Positions 25,577 through 35,164 of a stretch of DNA of 64,000 bases are shown in pieces; within the stretch, counting starts at the first letter, position 1, and each line of letters starts with the position of its first letter. A program made the translations under genes and the position numbers. Origin of the DNA: Tetradesmus obliquus (Eukaryota > Chlorophyta > Chlorophyceae > Sphaeropleales > Scenedesmaceae); assembly GCA_030272155.1 (NCBI GenBank), contig CP126200.1:2480001-2544000 (forward strand), written 5' to 3'. The notes beneath the pieces were generated by a model. That model ran no database searches. It saw only the letters and a program-made list of their open reading frames with translations, and was not told where the DNA came from.

Positions 25577-28500
25577 AGCGGCAGTGCAGCAGCTGATGGC
25601 AGCGGTGAGGCAGCAGTAGCAGCAGGTGGTGCAGCAGCTGCTGATGAGAGCAGCAGCATTGTAGCACAAAAAGCTGATGCAGAAGCAGCAGCGACAGCAG
25701 GAGCAGCAGCGGATGCTGCGGCTGCTGGTGGCGGTGACGGTGACGGTGAACCTCTGGTTGAAGACTTTGGGGAGTTCATGTACTTCATAGTGTCACCCAA
25801 GGTGAGCTCCGCTGTGAATTTACTTCCTCACCCAGAGTTCACATCTCAACTTCTCCATTAGTCCCTCTGCTGCACACCAACATGGATGGGATTCCATGGT
25901 GGTGTGCCTCTTGCCCTATCAGCAGCAACTGCGCCACCTGCTGTCTGCTAGGAACAGGTTAGGCAAAGGTTCTCTCTGTTTCTTGTGTGCCTGTTCACTG
26001 CTGTTGTATCCGCGCATGGCATCCAGCAGACACACCATGTGTCACTGCACGCACACTCTGTCACTTCCCAGCCTGTCATTTGTTATTTATCGCAGGACAT
26101 CGTCATCGGCTGCCACCGTGACACCGAGGACCGCATCAGCTGGCTGCTGGGGGCGGGGCGCTTTGAGGCAGCGCTGGCTCTGGCAGAGGCAGACAGCAGC
26201 CTACCGCGCGCTGTGTTTGAAACCGTGGTGCAGGTGTGTGGTGCATCACGCAACTTGCATATGATTAGTGTGCCTACTACAGTAGCTGCTTTGTGATCAG
26301 CTGAACAGTGAACCTACACAAGACATCGCAGTGATGGCACTTATACAAGCGGCTCGGGAGGAAAAGTGTTCGGTCCACAGCATGCTACGCTGTACTGGGT
26401 TGCAGTGTGTGCATTGTCCGCAGGCAGGCTTTGGGCAGCGCTGGCTCTGGCACAGGCAGACAGCAGCCTGCATCGCGCTGTGTTTGATACCGTGGTGCAG
26501 GTGCGCTGTGTGTGCTGCATTCTTATGATCGCATCATCACACATAGCGTAGGGAGAAAGGCTTGGTGCGAAAGTCTGTTCTTGTGTAGGTGTGGCCGAGT
26601 GTTACTCAGAGTGTTACGGCTCGACACAGCATGTCGCGCTGCCGGCAGTTGAGCAAGATCATGCAGCCATTGGTGTTATGCATGTTGCTTGAGCTGTGCT
26701 GCTTCTGCTGGTGCCTGCCTTGCTTCCACCCTGCTGCTGACTCTCCTACTGTGACCACTGCTGCTGCTGCTGGTGGTGGTGGTGCTGGGGCCTGCAGGCA
26801 TACCTGGAGTACCTCACGGCTGCCGGCAAGTGGTCTGCTGCTGCTGACAGCCTGCCGCAGCTGCTGAAGGACCAGGGGGCCCTCTGGGAGCGCTGGCTCT
26901 ACGTGTTTGCTCAGGTGGAGCTTGCCTGTGCTCTGTGTTTTGTGTGTTGCTGCTGCTGAATGCTATGGTGTGCAACCCAGCTGACACATAGTTGACATGC
27001 TGTCTGTGGCACCAACCTACAAGCTGATCCATGTGGCTGTAATCTGTTATTCTTCTTCTCATGCCAGCATCAGCTTGTCAACTCCTGCTGCTCAGCTCCT
27101 ACTTCTTGTGCACTGATCAGGATATGTGTGCGTTGGTTGCTGCAATGCTCCTGCTGGTATCTGCAGGCGCGGCAGCTGCCGCTGCTTGCCCCGGTGCTAC
27201 CCACCAAGCGGCCCACGCTGCACAGCCACTGCTACGACCTGGTCCTGCAGGTAGGCGCAGGGCATGTAGCATGACAGTTTGCTTTGGTTTTGGCCTTGGA
27301 TTTGAACTATAGAATTTTGTTGCTGCCCACCAAGCGGCCCACGTCGCACAGCCACTGCTACGACCTGGTCCTGCAGGTAGGCGCAAGGCATGTGGTGTGA
27401 CATTTTGCGTTGGTTTGGCCCATAGAATTGGAGATATAGAATGTTGTTGCTGTCCACCACGCCGCTCACACTGCACAGCCACTGCTACAACTTGGTCCTG
27501 CAGGTAAGCTCAGGGCATCTAGCATGACAGGAAGCTTTGTTTTGGGCCTTAAAATGATTAATATAGAGTTTGGGATGCTGCCCACCAAGCGGCCCACGCT
27601 GCACAGCCACTGCTACGACCTGGTCCTGCAGGTAGGCCCACGGCATGTAGCATGACAGTTTGCTTTGGTTTTGGCCTTGGATTCGAGATACAAATATTGT
27701 TGCTGCCCACCACGCCGCTCACACTGCATAGCTTCTGCAGATCTGCTACGACTTGGTGTTGCAGGTGAGGGCGGCACACCACACGTTGCATGACGGGCGT
27801 AACACGGTTTGGCTCGTCACCATGCCTGTTGTCCAGCTGTGCAATGCCTGGTTTGGAAGTTGGTGATGTTGCTAAGGTGCTGCTGGTGGACCATTTGCAC
27901 CATGCCCTGCTGCTTCTTCCCCTCAGGATAACCCATCTTACAAAAGATGCTGCTGCTGCTGCTGTGCTGTTTGGCTGTTTGTACTGTATCCCGCAGGCGC
28001 TGCTGGTGGACCCTGCGCACCACGGGCTGCTGCTGAGCCTGGTCAGTGCCTGGCCGGCCAGCTGCTTCCACCCCACAGCTCTCATTGACGCCATCGCACA
28101 GCGCATGCAGAGGTGAGCGGCAGCTTGCTGCGCCTGGGCTTGTGTGCTGTGGTGGAAGCTGGGATAGCCAGCAGGGTTGATGCAGGTGCAGCGGTTGCTG
28201 CCGCCACTGTGCAGGGCACACAAAGGTTGAGGAGACAGACTCTGCTGTGTCTGCAAGTCAGTTCTGGATGGGGCAGGGCTCTGGCTTAAATTGCTGCAAC
28301 TGACGCATGCACAGTTGACTTTCCAAGCACGTGGTTGCTGCTTTTGTATGCGAATGGCGCAAATGAGTTCATGTGTCCTTCCAGTTGACTAGTTCTGCCT
28401 GTGTGTGCACACGTGCTGGGTGCAGGCCTGGAGGCGACAGCCGTGAGCTGTGGCAGGCGCTGGCTGTGCAAGGGCCAGGGTCGCAAAACGATGTATCATT

Positions 28501-31500
28501 GACAACATCTTTAGCATGTACCTTCGTTGTGCTGCAGGCCTGGTGGTGACAGCCGTGAGCTGTGGCAGGCGCTGGCTGTGCTGTACAAGGGCCAGGGCCG
28601 CAAAACGATTTGTCAATGACGACATATTTTTGCATGTACCTTCGTTGTGCTGCAGGCCTGGAGGCGACAGCCGGGAGCTGTGGCAGGCATTAGCTGTGCT
28701 GTACAGGGGCCAGGGCCGGCCTGACCTGAGCCTGGCAGTGTACCTGCAGCTGCAGCTGCCGTCAGTGTTTGACTTCATCCAGGTGGGGTTTGGTGAGGTT
28801 TGACTGCGCTTTGACTGGTGCGGCGGCAGCTGATAACCCTCAACTCCTGCAAACCGAGTAATTGAACAGGTTTTGTCGTGCATGGAAACTGCTGACACGA
28901 GCGCCGGTGGCTGGCCGTGCTTGTTGTGCATGAAGGAACCTGCCATATGAACACAAGCAGTGCACCTCAGCATGATGGCAATGCCGCGCCGGGGTGCTGC
29001 TGTGTGTGCAGGAGCACAGCCTGCTGTCTTATTTGGATGAGAAGGCGTACCTGTTGATGGCCATAGATGAGGGCAAGGCGCTGGAGCTGCTTGGTGCACA
29101 CCTCGACACGCTGCCGCCAGGTGCGTGCAATTGTGGGCATGTCTTGATTATAAAAGTGCTCAAAAGCATATCTGTTGGTGCAAGTGATACGCACTGACAT
29201 GCTAGCTGTTCATGTTGGGGCTAACCTTAACGCTGTTGCCGGCACACCTTGGCACGCTGCTGCTGCGGTGTACAGTGAGGTTCCCTCATGATGACCACCT
29301 TGTATGCACAGGTAGCACTTCAGCATACTGTGGATGCTCGCCACTGGTGCCGTGCTCCTGCTGCTGCTGCTGCTGCTGCTGCGGCAGCATCAACTCTGCC
29401 TTCAAAACACATGTTCACACTCATGTTTTGAGTGCTGGCTTGGAGGTAAGTGCACCTCTGCAGCTGGTGTACATGTTGATTTTCTTACCCATCTACAACC
29501 GCTTTGTTTTGCCTGCAGCTGCTGTGGTGCCTGGCTTGCTGGATGCCATGGCAGTGGCTGAGGGGGACGGCGATGCGGAACGGCACGAGACGTGGCGGCG
29601 CCGCCTGTTCAACTACCTCGACAAAGTGTTTACGGTAAGAGAGCTCAACAGTCGTGTGCAGTGCTTCTTAGCGGCTGGCATACATGGGCATGGACACAGC
29701 AGCAACTACTTGCCAGAAAGGGACAGGCCGTGCAGATCTCAGCCCCACACCACCTGGCATGCGTTGCACGCAAAGCGACTGCAGGCAGGTTTGTGAAGCA
29801 AGATGCTGCTGATCAGGTGCATGGCGTGCGTAATCATTGTTGCAGGTTGAGCCGTCTGCTGCTGGCGAGTACGCGGAGCTGTGCGTGCACCTGTACGCAG
29901 ACTTCTGTCCCGCGCGGCTGATGGACTTCCTGCAGGGCAGCCAGAGCTACCCGTTGGAAGCAGCTCTGGAAGTTGCGGAGCAGCGAGGCATGGTTGATGA
30001 ACAGGTGAGGGGTAGACAAGACCTAGGCATGTTTAGCAGCAGAGCAGCAGATGCCTGCAAGGGAATATGGCTGACAGCTCATGGACTTTAAGCAAGGCAG
30101 CCAGAGCTACACGCTGGAGGCGGCTTTGGATGTGGCTCAGCAACGGAGCATGGTGAACGAGCATATTAGGGGTTTTCATATGCTGTTATATTGTCATGAC
30201 GTCCATCAAGGCAGCCAGAGCTATCGCCTGGCGGCTGTACTGGAGGTGGCTGAGCAGCGGGACACCATGAATGAGCAGGTGAGGCCGTGCATGTGTTGTC
30301 TTGCATTTGTATTGCTGCATGTGTGGTTGTGTGAGGCAGCCAGAGCTACCACTGTTATGCCTGCATGACATCTGCTGTTGCTGCAAACGCCTGCAGGTGT
30401 ACATCGCAGCCGCATGGGCAACAGCCGCGCCGCATTGACTGCTGCCAATCCACGCTGCAGCTCAGGGCCAATCAAAAGAAACCTTCTGGTCTCTGCCCTA
30501 TCCTGCAGGTGTACATCTTCAGCCGAATGGGCAACAGCCGCGCCGCGCGGATCGCCTCTGCCCCAAGTCGCAGCGCAGGGATCAATGAAAAGAAACCTGC
30601 TGCGTTCTGCCCTGTCCTGCAGGTGTACATCCTCAGCCACATGGGCAACAGCCGCGCAGTGCTGGCACTGATCATCTGCAAGTCAGCGGTCGAGCAAACA
30701 AACCTGCTGCCTCCTGCTGCAGTACCCACCTAAAACTATCTTATTCATCTGCTGCGTGCACACCTGCAGGTTTACATCCTCAGCCGCATGGGCAACAGCC
30801 GCGCAGCGCTGGCGCTGATCATCTGCAAGTCAGCGCTCGAGCGAACAAACCCGTTGCCTCCTGCTGCTGCAGTACACAACTAAAACTATCTGATTCATCT
30901 GCTGCGTGCACACCTGCAGGTGTATATCCTCAGGCGTACGGGCAACAGCCGCGATGCATTACTCGCTGCCACTCCCAATCTGCAGCTCAGGGGTCGCTCA
31001 CCTCCTGCTTTCTGCCCTATCCTGCAGAGTTACATCCTCAGCCTCATGGGCAACAGCCGCGCAGCGCTGGCGCTGATCATCTGCAAGTCAGCGGTCGAGC
31101 AAACAAACCCGTTGCCTCCTGCTGCAGCGCCCACCTACAAGTATCTGATTCATCTGCTGCGTGCACACCTGCAGGTGTATATCCTCAGCCGCATGGGCAA
31201 CAGCCGCGCAGCGCTGGCGCTGATCATCGAGCGCTTGCAGGACATCCCGCGGGCCATTGAGTTTGTGCGGCTGCAGCGTGACGAGGAGCTTGTTGAAGAG
31301 CTGATTGATTGGGCCTTGCGCAGCGCAGACACCACAGGTGCGACTGCAGCCATATGAGGGGGCGGTTGGCTTCATTGCTTGATGTCATGACAATTGAGGT
31401 TGTGAATGCGGTGTTGGCTGCAGCGCGGTGAACAGCTTGAAGAGTAGCCGGTCAAACGCAACGCTGCCATGCTGTTGCTGCACAGCAGTAGCAATTCATC

Positions 31501-31926
31501 ATGCTGCAAGCGCCTCCCTATGTAATCCTTGTCTCTCGTGCCATTTGAAACTGCAGGCCAGCTGCTGGACCACATCGGCGGCAACATCAACCCGCTGCGG
31601 GTCATTCAAAAGATCCCAGAAGGCATGTCCATCAACAGCTTGAGGGACCGGCTGCGCCACATCATCGCTGATTTCCGCACACAAACAAGCTTGCGGGAAG
31701 GCTGCAACGCAATCCTGCGCAGCGACTGCCTGAAGCTGGTCAACAAGCTGCAGGCAGAAGTCAAACGCGCCATGCCGGTGGTGTGGCTGCAGCGGGTCGG
31801 GGCACATGGAATGGGGCCTGCAGGCGCGCACTTGGCAGCAGCGGCAGCAGATGCAGCAGCAGAGCAGCAAGCTGCACCGGCTACAACAGGCAGCAGCTGG
31901 AGGAGCAGAGACACTGCTGCTGATGC

Positions 31927-31960
<34 letters not shown>

Positions 31961-32818
31961 GGCCGTGTGACAGGAGGTGGTGCCAGCAGTGCAGCAGGAG
32001 CAGCGCCACGCAGCACAGCAGGCAGTGCAGAAGGCAGCCCCAGTAAGCAGCAGCGGGCTGCAGTACGGTCTGCTGCAAGCTTCCTGCCGCCTGCTGCAGC
32101 AGCAAGCAGAGGCCCACAGTGGCTGAAGTACAACTGCAGCAGCGGGCAAGCGATGGCTGTGGTCAGCAGTCAAGATGTGCCTGCTGCTGCTGTGCTGGAG
32201 GCTGCAGGAGCAGCCGGCAGCAGCAGGAGTGCATCTCCACTGCCTTGGGTGAGTTGGCTGATGGCTTCTGGCTGGCTGGTGCTGTCTGCTGGGACGTGTG
32301 AGCCATAATTCACATCTGTGCGTTTGCTGGATGTGTGTGTCGCTTGCAGGACATGTACTGAGGCGCGCTGTCCCAGCAAGGAATGCTTTGCAGTCCATGT
32401 TGCTGCCACAGTGCTTGCTGTTGATTAGATAGCCTGTCCTGCAAGCTGTAGAACCGCTGCAAGACATCAATCTGGTGCTGCCTCCAGACAAACATGTGTG
32501 CGCCTTGCTGCTCCAAACCGCCATACGAGATTCGCTGATCTTGAGAAGAATGTGTGCATCGTGCATCCTTGCTGTCTCTTGCAGGGAGGCGCTGGTGTGC
32601 CAGCTGCAGCAGAGCATCTTGCCCACCAGCCAGTGCGTGTCTGGATTGGCAGCACACATACAGCAGCTGAGTCATCACTGCTGCTGGCGGGCGATGTAGC
32701 AGCAGGTGGCTTGCAGGAAAGGCTGGGCGCCAGCCCAGCTGGCAGCCGCAGGTCTAGTAAGCAGCACAGGCAGCGAGCAGCACCCCAGCCAGCGTTGGCG
32801 AGCCTTGTGGCAGCTTAA
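19531..32818 (+). CDS. VPS41: VPS41, HOPS complex subunit (RING domain absent)
   Basis: HOPS tethering subunit for late endosome/vacuole fusion. The N-terminal WD40-type propeller is clear: LEPQLKYERLGADVKSIL, ALGTSAGNIHILDYSGNE, VVALDPRYASRKTHEFVTG, GWLGRNDTVLHQGEGPIRAV. It is followed by clathrin-heavy-chain-like helices (LRVIQKIPEGMSINSLRDRL, LREGCNAILRSDCLKLVNKL). Exons: 19531-19854, 20141-20239, 20586-20642, 21037-21126, 21622-21729, 22074-22212, 23134-23229, 24260-25037, 25230-25801, 26096-26233, 26798-26914, 27167-27250, 27997-28112, 28655-28782, 29012-29120, 29519-29634, 29846-30004, 31175-31337, 31557-32248, 32585-32818. An internal ATG at 19597 (MPDASDPS) is an alternative start. 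Exon 8 carries about 220 residues of Ala/Gln/Glu-rich insert and exon 9 a poly-Gln run. Where plant and animal VPS41 have a C-terminal RING, this model has Ala/Gln/Ser-rich sequence. Confidence 0.9.
22853..23229 (+). repeat. VPS41 exon 7 head in three tandem copies
   Basis: Acceptor plus VAKVLSATDPVSG starts at 22853, 23021 and 23134. Only the last copy continues (AMQRRLKVTSSIPADFFCL) to the donor at 23229/23230. A more decayed copy may lie at about 22755-22790. Upstream, copies of the exon 6 tail (FVAWPDCIQ plus donor) lie at about 22262-22296 and 22372-22406, after the intact exon 6 end at 22212. Confidence 0.85.
23390..24240 (+). repeat. Degenerate AGCACAGC-type satellite in VPS41 intron
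   Basis: About 850 bp of the intron between exons 7 and 8 consist of imperfect repeats built from cacagc, gcgcacagcatgac and cagcatgactcagc. The sense strand is poor in T. No fixed period is obvious by eye; units of about 9-16 bp are interleaved. It ends just before the acceptor region of exon 8. Confidence 0.85.
27167..27765 (+). repeat. VPS41 exon 12 followed by four copies of its tail and donor
   Basis: The intact exon is 27167-27250 (ARQLPLLAPVLPTKRPTLHS... to LVLQ). Copies of the tail (RPTLHSHCYDLVLQ) plus the GTAGG donor follow, ending at about 27375, 27502, 27630 and 27765. The flanking intron text gcatgtagcatgacagtttgctttgg is also repeated, giving units of about 125 bp. The copies lie downstream, inside the intron. 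Confidence 0.9.
28425..28782 (+). repeat. VPS41 exon 14 head in three tandem copies
   Basis: GTGCAG- or GCTGCAG-preceded copies of the sequence encoding GGDSRELWQALAVLY start at 28425, 28539 and 28655 (period about 115 bp). Only the third continues through PDLSLAVYLQLQLPSVFDF to the donor at 28782/28783. Confidence 0.9.
29846..30279 (+). repeat. VPS41 exon 17 followed by two copies of its tail
   Basis: The intact exon 17 (29846-30004) ends QGSQSYPLEAALEVAEQR...DEQ before its donor. Diverged tail copies with their own GT follow at about 30082-30169 (QGSQSYTLEAALDVAQQR) and 30207-30279 (QGSQSYRLAAVLEVAEQRD). Confidence 0.9.
30397..31337 (+). repeat. VPS41 exon 18 head in seven tandem copies
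   Basis: CTGCAG acceptors followed by VYILSRMGNSRAALALI-type sequence start at 30397, 30509, 30623, 30770, 30920, 31028 and 31175 (spacing 108-150 bp). Only the last continues into IERLQDIPRAIEFVRLQRD and a proper donor after 31337. The six upstream copies decay after 40-70 bp. Copies four and seven share almost identical flanking intron sequence (gattcatctgctgcgtgc), so duplication was recent and stepwise. Confidence 0.95.
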
Positions 32819-33767
32819 TGAGATGGTCATGCAGCAGCAGCTGCTGCTGCTGCAGGTCTAAAACAGCAGCCGCAGCTTGAGCAGCTAGTGTGCCTTGTAG
32901 TGCCTCGCTGAGCTGTCCGACAGCAGAGTCTGATGTTGGGCGTAGTGACGAACAATCGGCCAAAACTGCACCCACCACACCTCTTACGGAAGGTTTCCAT
33001 GCATTGAATCACATCTATAATTTGTATCGAGCAGTCTGTCACATCCTCTGTGCTTTCGTTCCTTCTTTCGCCCTGAAGGTCAACAGCGAGGTCGTAAGGA
33101 GAGCAGCGGTAGCTTTACGAACGGACTGTGCTACATTTCACCATAGTATCCGTACCACGATACAAAATCAAGATACAATAACATTATCTTCACAGGGGCA
33201 CAGGATCTACAATCCGCTTTTACCGAGTCTTGTTCGCACAGTGAATTCATCCAATCAGCCAACGATGACCCCCAGCAAAGCACAGCAACTGCTGCAGTCA
33301 GTCACATCAACAACTCATTCAACACCTTCATACCCGTATCTGCAGTGCAGGTTCCGGCAGAGCTTTCCATGGACTCGATAATACTTCGGTGTGGCGTAAC
33401 ACGGTTGTTGCGGCGAACAAAATGCCCTTGCATCTGCCCTGTTGTATGCTGCTTAAAGCACATACGCGGCAGTTCAATCATCCCTTAGCACCAGTTGGTA
33501 TTCTGATGTTCCGGGCCTGGGTTCGAAAGCACCTTTTGGGGTGTGCTGCCATTAGTTGCATATCGGAGGCCTGCTACGGCGCACTGCCGATCAGAAAACA
33601 AGGAAGTCGTGTTTAAACAAAAGAGCAGGTTTCAAGGCTTGGAGCCTCACCTCATCGCGTTGTGGCCTCTGAGCGGGTACCAGCGTGGTATTGACCTGCG
33701 CAAGATGTGCTCCTTGCATGCAGTACACTATATACGTGATTTAATCTATATCCGCCATCTGCAGGTC
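32819..33767. other. Intergenic stretch, no gene seen
   Basis: The open frame 32890-33381 has ordinary composition and no recognisable domain. This region must hold the 3' end of VPS41 and the promoter of the next Cys-rich gene. It is poorer in CTG/CAG than its surroundings. The last bases before the ATG at 33768 (CTGCAGGTC) look like a splice acceptor, so a 5' UTR intron is possible. Confidence 0.4.
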
Positions 33768-35017
33768 ATGGCTGTTCGTACGACGATCTCGGCTTGTCTG
33801 CTTCTGCTGCTGCTGAGCGGCATCGCCAGCGTGGACGCACGGTCAGCAGCGTTTCAAAGAAATGTGGCAGCTGAGAGACTTCTGGATGTCGATGGTGACG
33901 TGGTGTCATCAGCAGCGGTGCCTGCTTCCTGCAACCCTGCGGCCAACAGCAGTACCCTCACCACAACAGGCTGCAGTGCTGGCTGCCAGTCCTGCAAGAA
34001 GCAGCTCAACTCGTCTCGAACCAAGGACTGTGTGTGCTGCAAGGCGGGCTACGTGCCTTCAAAGACCAGCAACGCAACCTGTACTGCCTGCCCTCTGGGC
34101 ACGACAGCTCGCCTGGCAGGCAGCACCAGCTGCAGCAACTGCACGAGGGGCCTGACCACCAGCAGCAAGGCTGCCACCGAATGCAATGATGAGCATTAAC
34201 ATGGGATGCTATTTGCACAGTGACACGGCATGTGCTGGGTTTTCAACGTTACACAAGCAGACTGTGCCTAATCGGTGCGCTGCCGCAAGCTTCTTGGCTG
34301 CATCGGCAATGCCATTTGGCGGAGTACTATTTGTAGCAGCTGCAAGGCACTGTCAAGCGTGGTTGTAGCTTGCGCCTGTGGCAACTGGACCGCCACTTGA
34401 AATATATGGTACAATATCATCACAATGTGCCTTCTCACACGGTGAACCAGCTACTAGTCGTCTGCTTTCATGCTGCGTCTGCAGTGGGACTGCGCCGCAT
34501 TCACACCACGCTGCTCTTTTGCTGCTGCCTCTGCTGCTGCCGCTGCTTCCATTGCTGCTGCTGTTCCTCAGCCTGCCCTGCTGGCAGGGAACTTGCGCTG
34601 GTTGCCATACCAGGCCGCAACGCCACCCTGCCAGTCTGCAGGGCTTGCCGCACAGGCTTCATCTCTGCAGGAGGCCTGCTGACAGCCAAGCCCACCTGCA
34701 GTGCCTGCAGCAGCAACATGACCACGCTGGGAACCAACAGAGTCCGCTGCAACGGTGCGCTGCGCACTTGCGTCGTGTAGCTAGTAGGAAGCATATCTCC
34801 GGGCAGGCTGTATTGATCTATATATCTCAATACTAGATGCCCGACCAGCAAGATCGTTGCTGTTGCTAGAACATGATCATGATGATGTTGGACAGGGTTG
34901 ATGAAATGACACACTGTGCGAAATGTTCGCTGCCTAGGTCTTAAGATGCATCGCCTGCTGCTGCTGCTGCTGATGCTGATGCTGATGCTGCTGACGCTGC
35001 TGCTTTTGCTGCTGCTT

Positions 35018-35050
<33 letters not shown>

Positions 35051-35102
35051 AGCAAATCACCAGTGTGTTGAATACGCCGTAGTCTCCCTCGCCAATGCTA
35101 CA

Positions 35103-35164
<62 letters not shown>

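Noticed and set aside
30397..31174. Six extra real exons of VPS41
   Set aside because: The copies lose coding similarity after 40-70 bp, most lack a donor in a usable phase, and only the last gives the conserved protein.
31499..32659. 386-residue minus-strand open frame
   Set aside because: It is antisense to VPS41 exons 19-20. Its Cys/Leu runs are the complement of Gln/Ala codons.
19531..32818. Poly-Ala/Gln inserts as sequencing artefacts
   Set aside because: They keep the reading frame over hundreds of bases and similar tracts occur in all genes of the window, so they look genuine.
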